Below, piece after piece: positions 34,859-42,877 of a stretch of DNA of 64,000 bases (its first letter is position 1; every line of letters begins with the position of its first letter). The notes below the pieces were generated by a model. The model saw only the letters and a list, made by a program, of their open reading frames with translations, was not told the DNA's origin and did not search any database. A program made the position numbers and the translations under genes. The stretch is from Rufibacter roseus (GTDB lineage Bacteria > Bacteroidota > Bacteroidia > Cytophagales > Hymenobacteraceae), in NCBI RefSeq assembly GCF_001647285.1, contig NZ_LRML01000001.1, positions 496,001-560,000 on the forward strand, given 5' to 3'.

Positions 34859-35791
34859 ATGAGCCCTACGGTTAAAATCTTCTCCGGAACTGCCTCCCGG
34901 TATTTTGCTGAACAAGTAGCTGCTTCTTATGGTCTGCCTTTGGGAGACTTAACCATTCAGCGCTTCTCAGACGGTGAAATTTCAGTTCATTTCAATGAGT
35001 CTGTGCGCGGGTGCGAGGTGTTCCTGATCCAGTCTACTTTCCCGCCTTCTGAGAACCTTATGGAACTCATGCTGATGGTAGACGCGGCTAAGCGTGCTTC
35101 GGCGCATAAAGTAATTGTGGTTATGCCCTACTACGGATATGCCCGCCAGGACCGCAAAGACAAGCCACGGGTTTCTATTGGGGCTAAGGTAATGGCTAAT
35201 GCCATTCAGTGCGTAGGAGCCGACCGCTTGATGACATGTGACCTGCATGCTGGTCAGATTCAGGGCTTCTTTGATATTCCGGTGGATCATTTAGATGGTT
35301 CGGCCATATTTGTGCCTTACCTGCGCAGCCTTGACTTGGGGCAGGATCTGATTTTCGCCTCGCCAGACGTAGGAGGGGTGGTAAGAACCAGAAGCTTCGC
35401 CAAAATATTTGGGGTAGAGATGGTTGTTTGTGATAAGCACCGGAAACGCGCCAATGAAATTGCCTCTATGCAGGTAATAGGTGATGTAGAAGGTATGGAC
35501 GTGGTATTGGTAGACGACTTGGTAGATACTGCTGGAACCATCACCAAAGCCGCTGAGCTGTTGAAAGAGAAAGGTGCCAAAAGTGTACGAGCTATCGCCA
35601 CTCACGGAGTTTTGTCAGGCCCAGCTTACGAGCGAATAGAAAATTCAGTTTTAGAGGAATTGGTTATCTCAAACACTATTCCGTTGCGCAAAGAGAGCTC
35701 TAAAATAAAGGTTCTAACCTTCTCTGATCTTTTCGCCAGAGCCATCAGCAACGTGGTAACGCATGATTCTATCAGCTCACTGTTCATCTAA
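34859..35791 (+). CDS. prs: Ribose-phosphate pyrophosphokinase
   Basis: This 310-residue enzyme makes PRPP from ribose 5-phosphate and ATP for purine, pyrimidine, His, Trp and NAD synthesis. Visible blocks are the N-terminal KIFSGTASRYFAEQVA, FNESVRGCEVFLIQST, the ATP flexible loop MPYYGYARQDRKDKPRV (about 96-112), the DLHAGQIQGFFDIPVDHL signature (about 127-144), and the PRPP-binding DVVLVDDLVDTAGTITKA (about 214-231). It has standard class I length. It has its own clear promoter and is followed 100 bp later by rplY, a common arrangement that may give a joint transcript. Confidence 0.97.
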   Translation: MSPTVKIFSGTASRYFAEQVAASYGLPLGDLTIQRFSDGEISVHFNESVRGCEVFLIQSTFPPSENLMELMLMVDAAKRASAHKVIVVMPYYGYARQDRKDKPRVSIGAKVMANAIQCVGADRLMTCDLHAGQIQGFFDIPVDHLDGSAIFVPYLRSLDLGQDLIFASPDVGGVVRTRSFAKIFGVEMVVCDKHRKRANEIASMQVIGDVEGMDVVLVDDLVDTAGTITKAAELLKEKGAKSVRAIATHGVLSGPAYERIENSVLEELVISNTIPLRKESSKIKVLTFSDLFARAISNVVTHDSISSLFI

Positions 35792-35890
35792 GAGCTGTAA
35801 AATATATCTGGAGTGAACTAAACAGAGGCGAAAGTCATTGTTGAATCGCTCCTAAAAGAGTTTTTATTTTTTATTTTTTAACTATTTTTT

Positions 35891-36478
35891 ATGCAAAGCT
35901 TAGAGATTATAGGGTTTAAAAGAGCAAATCTCGGTAAATCCGAAGCTAAGGCGCTTCGTGATGAAGCTCAAGTTCCATGTGTGTTATACGGTGGCGCAGA
36001 GCAAATTCACTTTTCTGCCCCAGCCATTCTGTTCCGTCCGTTGGTATACACTCCAGATGTGTATCAAGTAGACTTGAACATTGAAGGAACACACTACAAG
36101 GCGATCATGCAAGACCTGCAGTTCCACCCAGTGAACGAGCAACTCCTGCACGTGGATTTCTTGTTGTTGCAAGACGATAAAGAAGTGAAAGTTGATGTGC
36201 CTGTACGTTTCGTAGGTACTTCTCCGGGTGTGATTGCCGGTGGTAAACTGGTGACTAAACTGCGTAAACTACGCGTGAAGGCTCTTCCTGCTAACCTGCC
36301 AGATTCTATTGCAGTAGACATTTCTGAACTGGAATTAGGTAAGTCTATCAAAGTAAACAAAATCGCACCAGCCGACTACACTATCTTGACCAACGGTCTT
36401 GCTCCTGTAGCTACGGTAACTATCCCAAGAGCGCTGAAGAGTGCTCAGGCCGAAGAGAAAAAAGGTGGCAAGAAATAA
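35891..36478 (+). CDS. rplY: 50S ribosomal protein L25/general stress protein Ctc
   Basis: This 195-residue L25 of the long CTC type binds 5S rRNA. The N-terminal L25 domain (MQSLEIIGFKRANLGKSEAK, VPCVLYGG, DLQFHPVNEQLLHVDFL) covers about residues 1-95. The TL5-like C-terminal domain (VPVRFVGTSPGVIAGGKL, LPANLPDSIAVDISELELG) runs to about 180. The tail is Lys/Glu-rich. It lies downstream of prs, and a hairpin with a T run follows it. The ATG comes after a poly-T leader. Confidence 0.96.
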   Translation: MQSLEIIGFKRANLGKSEAKALRDEAQVPCVLYGGAEQIHFSAPAILFRPLVYTPDVYQVDLNIEGTHYKAIMQDLQFHPVNEQLLHVDFLLLQDDKEVKVDVPVRFVGTSPGVIAGGKLVTKLRKLRVKALPANLPDSIAVDISELELGKSIKVNKIAPADYTILTNGLAPVATVTIPRALKSAQAEEKKGGKK

Positions 36479-36503
36479 GCGCTGCTTTTTCAACCTTTCT
36501 AAA

Positions 36504-36541
36504 AATCCTGTTCTGCTACACGCGGGGCAGGATTTTTTATT
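36504..36541 (+). terminator. Terminator of rplY
   Basis: AAAATCCTG pairs with CAGGATTTT, with an inner GC-rich loop region (CTACACGCGGGG), followed by TTTA. Confidence 0.7.
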
Positions 36542-36547
36542 TACCTC

Positions 36548-36586
36548 CGTTTTAGGACTGTTTTGGAGAAATGAAGCCTAAAACAC
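36548..36586. repeat. IP palindrome copy 13
   Basis: The arms CGTTTTAGGACTG and AAGCCTAAAACAC surround TTTTGGAGAAATG. It follows the rplY terminator. Confidence 0.7.
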
Positions 36587-36630
36587 ATAAGGTGAAATTT
36601 TCCAATAATCAGTTTTAAAACGCATTTAAG

Positions 36631-36842
36631 ATACCTCCCTTTGAAGGGGCGAGGGGAATGTTTATACCTGCCGGTACATGCATTTTTGATACTCCCCTCT
36701 TTGGAAAGGCGGGGGCAAGTTCCACTCATTCTGTATCTTCCATGGTCATCCTGGGCACTAGCCGAAGGATCTAACGAAGATGTACCATTGTAGGCAGCAA
36801 TGTATTAGCCACCGCAATGGACAGGTCGCGACCTGTCCGTAC
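36631..36842. repeat. Diverged relative of the 47.8-kb composite element
   Basis: Two degenerate copies of the G/C-rich end (CTCCCTTTGAAGGGGCGAGG at about 36,634, and CTCTTTGGAAAGGCGGGGG at about 36,697) are followed by TAGCCACCGCAATGGACAGG and a CCTGTCCGTA. This order matches the inner part of the element at 47,827-48,068 (TGGCCACCGCAGCGG, CCTGTCCGTAAA). A perfect 20-bp palindrome GGACAGGTCGCGACCTGTCC lies at 36,820-36,839. No coding sequence is seen. Confidence 0.6.
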
Positions 36843-37192
36843 ATTTTTCCGCTCCCGAGCTTTAGTAGCAACTGCTTATCCAAGGCCTCACAGGACAGCC
36901 TTCTCCGTCTCTTTGGCGCTGAGCGCTCACGGCCGCGAGGCCCTGCCCTGTGGATTCGCACTGCCCTTTTCACTAGACCTTCGGTCTTGCCGCTGCCGCG
37001 GCACCGCTCAAAGCGAGGCGCTCACCCCCACGGCTGGTATCAGTTCCAATTCTGCTGCCTGTGATTTTCCTGATTTGAAGTTATTGGTTTATTATTTCTG
37101 TAGTTCCTTGGTAGAGTTACCCGCGATGCGCGCATCACCTTTTATTTGGTATAGAGATAGGAGCTTCCTAATATATTTCATTAGTGAACCAT
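36843..37192. other. Non-coding stretch without a recognised gene
   Basis: This stretch is GC-rich to about 37,060 and then AT-rich. It holds overlapping open frames on both strands but none with protein-like composition; the translations are rich in Arg, Ser, Pro and Cys. Short palindromes such as GCCGCTGCCGCGGC are present. It may be the remains of a mobile or structured element joined to the one at 36,631. Confidence 0.45.
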
Positions 37193-37230
37193 GTTTTTGA
37201 CTTTTTTTCAGGAAATCAGGCCAAAAACGC
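37193..37230. repeat. Degenerate IP palindrome copy 14
   Basis: A weak GTTTTTGACTTTT left arm and a good right arm CAGGCCAAAAACGC. It overlaps the stop end of the aminotransferase gene, so its right arm encodes the last residues. Confidence 0.55.
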
Positions 37231-38352
37231 TTTTGAAATAACGTCGGCAATACGTTCTTGATCTGTTAATGAAAGTGCGGAACCGGAGGGGAGGCAGAGG
37301 CCGCGGGCAAATAGGTCTTCGCTCACTTCGCCGCCAAAGCTTTCAGCGCCTTGGAACAATGGTTGCCGGTGCATTGGTTGCCAGAGCCTGCGGACTTCAA
37401 TGTTCTCCTTTAAAAGAGCTAGCCGCAGATCTTCAGGAGAGATTTTGCTGCCCTTCTTGGTGGTGAAGCAGGAAAGCCAGCGGTTTGAGAAAAAACCTTT
37501 TGGTTCCTCATGCCACTCTATCTCTTCTATGTTTTGCAGCAGGTTCTTGTAATTGTTGAATATAGCACGGCGCTGCTCAATTCTTTCTTCTAATACCTGC
37601 AGCTGACCGCGACCAATACCGGCACTGATGTTGCTAAGCCCGTAATTAAAGCCAACGGTGCTGTGGTGATAAAAAGGCTTATCATCTTTAGCCTGCTGAG
37701 CCAGCCATTTTGCCTTTTTCACTAATTGATTGTCAGCTGAGATCAACGCTCCGCCGCCTGAGGTGGTGATTATCTTATTTCCGTTGAAGGAGAAGGCTCC
37801 AATTGCACCAAAAGTACCCAGCAATTGACCATGGAAACGAGAGCCAAGCGCCTCAGCAGTGTCTTCAATGATGGGCACACCGTAATGCTGGGTAATTTCA
37901 ACTATCTCTCTCATTTTGGCAGGCATACCGTACAGGTGCACTAACATGAGAGCTTTCGGAAGTTTGCCTTTTTGTTTTCGGTCTATAAGAGCTTTTTCTA
38001 AGGTGAGAGGGCAGAGGTTCCAGGTGTTGGGCTCACTATCTATAAATACGGGTGTGGCCCCTACATATAAGATTGGATTGGCGCTGGCAACAAAGGTGAA
38101 GGTAGAGCAGAAGACTTCATCTCCGGAGCCTACGCCTAACGCAAGCAAGGCCAGGTGCAACGCGGCCGTGCCCGAAGACAAAGCTGCCGCAGCAGGAGCC
38201 TGTAAATACTGAGCCAGTTCTGTTTCAAAACCATCTACATTGGCGCCTGCGGTGGTAATCCAGTTCTGGTCAAAAGCCTCCTGTACGTACCGCTGCTCCT
38301 GGCCGCCCATGTGCGGGGGCGAGAGATAGATAAAGTCTTGAGACTGGCTCAT
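37216..38352 (-). CDS. PglE-like sugar aminotransferase (DegT/DnrJ/EryC1 family)
   Basis: This 378-residue PLP aminotransferase probably adds the 4-amino group to a UDP-4-keto sugar. Visible are the entrance motif QNWITTAGANVDGFE, ALSSGTAALHLALLALGVG for PLP phosphate, the DEVFCSTFTFVASANPILY block, PIIEDTAEALGS with the PLP aspartate, and SFNGNKIITTSGGGAL with the Schiff-base lysine. It is the last of three genes on the minus strand with 4-bp overlaps (sugar transferase, acyltransferase, this gene), the order and pairing of the Campylobacter pgl bacillosamine genes. The 4,6-dehydratase (PglF) that would make its substrate is not in the window. Confidence 0.9.
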   Translation of the reverse strand: MSQSQDFIYLSPPHMGGQEQRYVQEAFDQNWITTAGANVDGFETELAQYLQAPAAAALSSGTAALHLALLALGVGSGDEVFCSTFTFVASANPILYVGATPVFIDSEPNTWNLCPLTLEKALIDRKQKGKLPKALMLVHLYGMPAKMREIVEITQHYGVPIIEDTAEALGSRFHGQLLGTFGAIGAFSFNGNKIITTSGGGALISADNQLVKKAKWLAQQAKDDKPFYHHSTVGFNYGLSNISAGIGRGQLQVLEERIEQRRAIFNNYKNLLQNIEEIEWHEEPKGFFSNRWLSCFTTKKGSKISPEDLRLALLKENIEVRRLWQPMHRQPLFQGAESFGGEVSEDLFARGLCLPSGSALSLTDQERIADVISKAFLA

Positions 38353-38999
38353 GCGCTCTGGGTGGTAACTCGGGCTGGCACACCCACTGCAGTACAGTAA
38401 CTGGGTAAATCTTGCGTGACTACGGCGCCTGCGCCAATAGTGGTGAAAGCTCCTACTTTACGGTTTTGTAAAATGGTGCTGTTGGTGCCACCGTAGACTC
38501 CTTTGCCCAAAACTACGCCGCCGCTTACCGCTACCTGTGGCATAAGAGAGCAGAAATCATGAAGAACGGCATCATGGCCAACGGTGCAGGATAGATTCAG
38601 GAAAACGTGCTGACCCAGCGTTACATTGGTGGTAAGAATACAATTCTGGCAGATTATGGTGCCGGCGCCGAAGGTGTTGCCCTGATACTCTTCATTGGCT
38701 ACGGAAGGGTGCACTAGCACCGGAAACATGAGCAGAGGGTTGAACAGGCGTTTCACCACATCGGCTTTAGCAGTAGGGTTGCCAATGCCAATGGCCACGT
38801 GCACCGGAAACTGGGCATTGTTCAGGTCTCGCACTGTGCCCAGGTAAGGCAAGTGATTGGGCAATTGCTCTGGTTCGGCATCGTCATAAAAGCCGGTAAC
38901 TTCCCATTGGGGCGAAACCGTATTTAATTGGTGAAGTAGCATCAGAACTTCGCGGCCTAAGCCGCCTGTACCTACTATCACTATTTTTTTTAAACTCAT
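38349..38999 (-). CDS. PglD-like sugar O/N-acyltransferase (left-handed beta-helix)
   Basis: This 216-residue protein of the NeuD/PglD family has an N-terminal Rossmann-like domain (KKIVIVGTGGLGREVLMLL) that binds the UDP-sugar. Hexapeptide-repeat strands follow (GAGTIICQNCILTTNVTLGQHVFLN), with the likely catalytic His in CTVGHDAVLHDFCSL and the coenzyme end GAVVTQDLPSYCTAVGVPARV. PglD acetylates the 4-amino group of the sugar made by PglE, which fits the downstream neighbour. It overlaps both neighbours by 4 bp, so the three proteins are translationally coupled. The sugar identity is inferred from context. Confidence 0.9.
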   Translation of the reverse strand: MSLKKIVIVGTGGLGREVLMLLHQLNTVSPQWEVTGFYDDAEPEQLPNHLPYLGTVRDLNNAQFPVHVAIGIGNPTAKADVVKRLFNPLLMFPVLVHPSVANEEYQGNTFGAGTIICQNCILTTNVTLGQHVFLNLSCTVGHDAVLHDFCSLMPQVAVSGGVVLGKGVYGGTNSTILQNRKVGAFTTIGAGAVVTQDLPSYCTAVGVPARVTTQSA

Positions 39000-39610
39000 G
39001 TCTGATTTGATGAACCGGTAAAACGCTCCATGGTGGCCGTGCCTGGCGCCGAAACTCCTTCTGGTTTGAACAAATGGCGTACGGTGCGCCAGAGAATGTA
39101 CAGGTCTAGCTTAAACGAAACATGCTCCACGTACCACACATCAAAGGTAAACTTTTCTTCCCATTTGAGAAGATTCCGGCCATTCACCTGCGCCCAGCCT
39201 GTTATACCCGGTTTTACGAGGTGCCGGCGCGCTTGTTCAGGAGAGTACAGCGGCAAGTAGTCCATGAGCAGCGGCCTTGGGCCCACAAAGCTCATGTCGC
39301 CGCGCAACACGTTTAAAAGCTGGGGCAGTTCATCTAAAGAAGTGCGGCGGATCAACTTGCCAATAGTGGTGAGCCGTTCTGCATCTGGTAAAAGCTCCCC
39401 ATGTATGTCAAGTTTATCCGTCATGGTTCTGAATTTGTAGAACGTAAACGGCTTTCCATGCAGCCCGGGCCGCTGCTGCCGGAACAGAATGCGCCCTTTC
39501 AGACTGAACCACAATACTGCCGCCACCAACACCATCAGGGGCCAGAGCAACAGCAAGGTAGCGCTGCCCAAAGAAATATCAAAAAGGCGTTTCCCGTGGG
39601 GTTGGTACAT
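38996..39610 (-). CDS. PglC-like undecaprenyl-phosphate sugar-1-phosphate transferase
   Basis: This 204-residue small-type initiating transferase has a single N-terminal hydrophobic re-entrant helix (about 12-35), RPGLHGKPFTFYKFRTM, the catalytic Asp-Glu pair in RRTSLDELPQLLNVL, RGDMSFVGPRPLL, and PGITGWAQVNGRN. It would move a phospho-sugar from UDP to the lipid carrier, the first membrane step in glycan or glycoprotein assembly. It is the first gene of the pgl-like run. The gap upstream holds weak heptad-like AT sequence and no obvious promoter. Confidence 0.92.
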   Translation of the reverse strand: MYQPHGKRLFDISLGSATLLLLWPLMVLVAAVLWFSLKGRILFRQQRPGLHGKPFTFYKFRTMTDKLDIHGELLPDAERLTTIGKLIRRTSLDELPQLLNVLRGDMSFVGPRPLLMDYLPLYSPEQARRHLVKPGITGWAQVNGRNLLKWEEKFTFDVWYVEHVSFKLDLYILWRTVRHLFKPEGVSAPGTATMERFTGSSNQT

Positions 39611-39691
39611 GAACAGTTTCCAGTAATTAGTTATCAGTAAACAGTGACAGTTTTTGATTACTGAGCCTAAATATGGAGTGAAATTAGAAAA

Positions 39692-40789
39692 TTACCGCGC
39701 CTTAGAAGCTTTAAAATAATTATCTATGAAGGTTTCTTGTGACAGTGCGTGCGCAAGAGCCAAGTCAATATTTTTGGCGAAGGAGGTAATGTCTTTCCGT
39801 TGTTTCCATTGGGCAGCCGTTATCTGACTTTTGGCAGACTTCAGGTTCTCCACCGAACTCGTGAGTATCCGCTTTACCTCCGCTTCTCCTTTTTTAGAAA
39901 GCAGGCGGTTGTTTTTGTAATGAATAAATTCGTTAAGCAAATCAATGCCTTGGTTATAGGTGTTAGTGATGGCGTTGTAACGCTCTATTTCAACACCCTG
40001 CTTTAGGTGCTGGAGGTGCTCAGCCAAAAATGGATGTTCTGCGCCGTGGGCTTCCATGCGGCGGGCGGTGCTCTCTAAGCGGCGGTAGTCATCTTCTGCC
40101 TCGTACGCCTTTAAAGTGTCGGTGAACTGGAAGAAAGGCTTGCGAGGCGTAGCCGGGGAAATACCAGCATCAAATTCCTTGCTTTTAATGGGCGAAAGCG
40201 AGAACTGCCAGAGCGGGTCAAACGGGTAATGTGACTGAATCATGTCAGAAGGTGCTACCATGAAATGCTTTTCGGTAGGCTTTTTGACAAATTTATTGGC
40301 CTGTACAAAACCAGCTCCCCAAGTGGGGTCGAAGAGGTACCACTTGCCGTCTATCTGGGCAGCGCACCAAGCATGCCTGAGGTAATCTACCTGACCAAAT
40401 TGTTTCGTGTAGCCACCTACAAAATAAGCTTTCACGCCGGCCCGGTTGCAAAGCTCCTGAAATACCTCGGCATAGCCCTGGCAAAGCGCCTTGCGGGTAC
40501 GCAGGGTCTGGTCAATAAAATTCTGACCTTTTCTAAGGAGCATGTTGCCGTTCAGACTGGCTACATCATATGCCACATTATTGGCCAGCCACATATACGC
40601 CGCCCTGACCCGGTCTTGCGGCGTCTGGAAATGACGGTTTATATAAGCCGAAAGTTGTTCAATAGTTTGTGTCTCCTGCGCCGGAATTTGCAGCACCTTT
40701 TGGTCTACCTGGGCAAACGGCGAAGTAGCCTGGGCGGCAAGTTGTAGCGGAAGAACAGAAATGAGTAAAATATATATTAGAACTCGCAT
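39692..40789 (-). CDS. Secreted transglutaminase-like domain protein
   Basis: This 365-residue protein has a signal peptide (MRVLIYILLISVLPLQLAAQ). The transglutaminase-like core at about 95-165 has the catalytic Cys in RTRKALCQGYAEVFQELC, then VGGYTKQFG, the His in LRHAWCAAQIDGKWYLFD and the Asp of DPTWG: a complete Cys-His-Asp triad. The C-terminal half is charged and helical, with no known domain. Proteins of this kind in Bacteroidota are usually periplasmic proteases or peptide-bond-modifying enzymes; the substrate is unknown. It is separated from the pgl-like run by about 80 bp on the same strand, and divergent from ispE. Confidence 0.87.
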   Translation of the reverse strand: MRVLIYILLISVLPLQLAAQATSPFAQVDQKVLQIPAQETQTIEQLSAYINRHFQTPQDRVRAAYMWLANNVAYDVASLNGNMLLRKGQNFIDQTLRTRKALCQGYAEVFQELCNRAGVKAYFVGGYTKQFGQVDYLRHAWCAAQIDGKWYLFDPTWGAGFVQANKFVKKPTEKHFMVAPSDMIQSHYPFDPLWQFSLSPIKSKEFDAGISPATPRKPFFQFTDTLKAYEAEDDYRRLESTARRMEAHGAEHPFLAEHLQHLKQGVEIERYNAITNTYNQGIDLLNEFIHYKNNRLLSKKGEAEVKRILTSSVENLKSAKSQITAAQWKQRKDITSFAKNIDLALAHALSQETFIDNYFKASKAR

Positions 40790-40851
40790 GTAAAGGCAAG
40801 AATAAATTCAGATGTATAACGATAAACAAGTAACTGGTAGTGAGTCAGCGG

Positions 40852-40890
40852 GCGTTTTAAGCTTATTTTTTGAAAATCAACCTAAAAACG
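40852..40890. repeat. IP palindrome copy 15, in a divergent gap
   Basis: The arms GCGTTTTAAGCTT and CAACCTAAAAACG surround ATTTTTTGAAAAT. It lies between the divergent starts of the transglutaminase-like gene and ispE. Confidence 0.8.
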
Positions 40891-40967
40891 TGCTGCTTCA
40901 GTATTGATTGAACAACAAGAAGATAGCTGAAGGTTCGGGCGGAAGAGGCGAATATGAAGGAACCTGC

Positions 40968-40975
40968 TAAATTTG
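40968..40975 (+). promoter_or_regulatory. Candidate -7 box of ispE
   Basis: TAAATTTG fits TANNTTTG and ends 5 nt before the ATG chosen for ispE, so the message could be leaderless or nearly so. No -33 TTTG is seen at 19 nt. Confidence 0.45.
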
Positions 40976-40980
40976 CACCC

Positions 40981-41793
40981 ATGATTCAATTTCCGAACGC
41001 AAAGATTAATCTGGGTCTTCAGTTGGTGGAGAAACGGCCAGACGGCTTCCATAACCTGGTATCTTGTTTTTACCCGGTAGGCTGGTCTGATGCCTTGGAA
41101 ATTCTACCTGCTAACGACGAGCCTTCGTTTACCTTGTCTGGACTTCCTGTACCCGGGGAGCCAAAGCAAAACCTTTGTTGGAAAGCGTATGAATTGTTGC
41201 GGAAGGAATACCAGTTGCCACCCATTAAAATGCACCTGCACAAGGTCATACCTATGGGCGCGGGTTTGGGAGGCGGCTCCGCCGATGCCGCTTTCACGCT
41301 CAAGATTCTGAACAGCACCTTTGACCTAGGTTTATCAGACGAGATTCTTCAGAATTACGCCCGCCAGTTAGGCAGCGACTGTGCCTTCTTCGTTAAAAAC
41401 GAACCGGTGCTGGCAGTAGAGAAAGGTGATGTGTTTGAAGAAATCAATCTGGACCTGAAAGGGTGGCACATTGTGCTAGTGTACCCCAACTTGGCTATTA
41501 GCACCGCTGAGGCTTACGCGGGGGTAGTGCCACGCACTCCTGAAAAAGATTTAAGATCGCTACTGAAGCAGGACCCGATAACCTGGAAAAATGAAGTGGT
41601 GAATGACTTTGAGCTGAGCCTCTTCCCCAAATACCCGGTGCTGGGAGAGTTAAAGGAACAGTTGTACCAAATGGGAGCGGTGTGCGCATCTATGTCTGGT
41701 TCCGGCTCTACCGTTTTCGGCCTGTTTTCCGGAAATCAGCCCGAAAACGTGAGTTTCCCAGCAGAATACTCAGTTTGGCAGGGCACTCTTTAG
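40981..41793 (+). CDS. ispE: 4-diphosphocytidyl-2-C-methyl-D-erythritol kinase
   Basis: This 270-residue GHMP kinase of the MEP isoprenoid pathway phosphorylates CDP-ME. MIQFPNAKINLGLQLVEKRPDGFHNL is the family start, so the ATG at 40,981 is preferred over one 27 bp upstream. The GHMP ATP motif PMGAGLGGGSADAAF is at about residues 92-106, and SMSGSGSTVFGLF near 236-248 is the second glycine loop. The sequence for VFGLFSGNQPENV is an IP palindrome read as coding DNA. The end of the gene overlaps that of the convergent EamA gene by 24 bp. The enzyme looks intact. Confidence 0.95.
   Translation: MIQFPNAKINLGLQLVEKRPDGFHNLVSCFYPVGWSDALEILPANDEPSFTLSGLPVPGEPKQNLCWKAYELLRKEYQLPPIKMHLHKVIPMGAGLGGGSADAAFTLKILNSTFDLGLSDEILQNYARQLGSDCAFFVKNEPVLAVEKGDVFEEINLDLKGWHIVLVYPNLAISTAEAYAGVVPRTPEKDLRSLLKQDPITWKNEVVNDFELSLFPKYPVLGELKEQLYQMGAVCASMSGSGSTVFGLFSGNQPENVSFPAEYSVWQGTL
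41712..41749. repeat. IP palindrome copy 16, inside the ispE coding region
   Basis: The arms CGTTTTCGGCCTG and CAGCCCGAAAACG surround TTTTCCGGAAAT. It is read in frame as part of the ispE C-terminus and is the only clear copy within a conserved gene. Confidence 0.85.
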
Positions 41794-42714
41794 CTTGCGC
41801 TGCCGGCGGTTGATCAGCGCTTCCAGAATTGGGTGCAGGAATACACTGAATAGAATGATAGCCGCCCCGTAGTAAAAGCCCGCCGACATTCTTTCGCCTT
41901 CTTTGAAAATGAAGAAAGCCAGCAGAATTCCATATACAGGCTCTAAGTTCACCGTCAGGTTCATGGTGTAGGCGCTGAATTTCTGCATGAGGCGTACGGC
42001 AGCGGTGTAGGCATAGAACGTGCAGACAATGGTTAGAATTCCTATCCAAAGCACATCTGATGTGTTTACCCCTAACTGAAGCTCGCCATTTTCTGACAAC
42101 CAAAGTTGATAAAAGGGCAGGAACAGCGTAGTAGCCAGCCAGGCACCGGCCATCTCATAGCAGGTAATGGTGGTGGCAGGCAGCCGTTTGGTGAGGCCAC
42201 TGTTGATGATGGTAAAGCAAGAAGCCAAAAACGCAGAAGCCACGGCCATAAAAATACCCAGGGCATGGTCAAACTCAAATCGGAAGATAATGTAAAGCCC
42301 CACCATTATGAGAACGGCCAAGGCCACCTCATGAGGCTTAATTTTCTTGTTTGTGAAGATGGGTTCCAGAATAGAAGTCCAGAGGCTGGCGGTAGACAAT
42401 CCCGCCAAGCAGATTGACACCGAAGATACCCGGGCAGAGGCGAAAAACAGAATCCAGTGCCCGGCAATCAGAAAGCCTACACTCGCAATTTTAATGATTT
42501 CTGCCCGCCCAATATTGAATGGCTGCTTCCGGTATTTGATCAAAACTGCCAGCGCAAGAGCTGTGAACAGGGTGCGGTAGAACACCAACTCCACCGCCGG
42601 AATTGAAATAAGCTTGCCTAAAATAGCGGTGAATCCCCACAGCAGAATAATGAAGTGAAGCTCAAAAAAGTCTTTAAAACGAGGTGCTTCCAAGTGAGAA
42701 TGAGTAATGAACAA
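41770..42714 (-). CDS. EamA/DMT-family transporter
   Basis: This 314-residue membrane protein has ten hydrophobic helices in two EamA halves (for example FIILLWGFTAILGKLISIPA and VELVFYRTLFTALALAVLI; second half NLTVNLEPVYGILLAFFIFKE, the usual EamA signature with a Glu-Pro). It is probably an inner-membrane exporter of amino acids, nucleobases or other metabolites; the substrate cannot be told. The gene overlaps ispE by 24 bp tail to tail. Upstream are an IP palindrome and heptad sequence. It ends with a basic tail INRRQRKLKSALPN. Confidence 0.88.
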   Translation of the reverse strand: MFITHSHLEAPRFKDFFELHFIILLWGFTAILGKLISIPAVELVFYRTLFTALALAVLIKYRKQPFNIGRAEIIKIASVGFLIAGHWILFFASARVSSVSICLAGLSTASLWTSILEPIFTNKKIKPHEVALAVLIMVGLYIIFRFEFDHALGIFMAVASAFLASCFTIINSGLTKRLPATTITCYEMAGAWLATTLFLPFYQLWLSENGELQLGVNTSDVLWIGILTIVCTFYAYTAAVRLMQKFSAYTMNLTVNLEPVYGILLAFFIFKEGERMSAGFYYGAAIILFSVFLHPILEALINRRQRKLKSALPN

Positions 42715-42742
42715 TGAAGAAGGAGCAATTAAGTTTCTGTGT

Positions 42743-42781
42743 TGTTTTAGGCCTGTTTTTGTGAAATCAAGCCTAAAACAG
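42743..42781. repeat. IP palindrome copy 17
   Basis: The arms TGTTTTAGGCCTG and AAGCCTAAAACAG surround TTTTTGTGAAATC, in the tandem gap upstream of the EamA gene. A second hairpin TGGCGCAAGCG/CGCTTGCGCCA follows at 42,803-42,828. Confidence 0.8.
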
Positions 42782-42802
42782 GAGTAACTAATTGTTGATT
42801 TT

Positions 42803-42828
42803 CTGGCGCAAGCGGACGCTTGCGCCAG
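42803..42828. terminator. Hairpin downstream of the lptF/G-type gene
   Basis: TGGCGCAAGCG and CGCTTGCGCCA form an 11-bp perfect stem around GA, a compact palindrome. No strong T run follows, so a terminator role is only possible. Confidence 0.45.
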
Positions 42829-42839
42829 AAGAGATCAGT

Positions 42840-42874
42840 CAATGAACAATCAGCAATAGACAATCAGCAATCAA
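42840..42874. repeat. H7 heptad repeat array (5 units)
   Basis: CAATGAA, CAATCAG, CAATAGA, CAATCAG and CAATCAA lie directly beyond the stop of the lptF/G-type gene (stop at 42,878). CAATCAG also occurs in the array at 54,246. Confidence 0.85.
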
Positions 42875-42877
42875 CCA

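Noticed and set aside
36780-37200. Two overlapping plus-strand frames of 94 and 127 residues
   Set aside because: The translations are Arg/Ser/Pro/Cys-rich, start inside a palindrome of the repeat element and show no domain.
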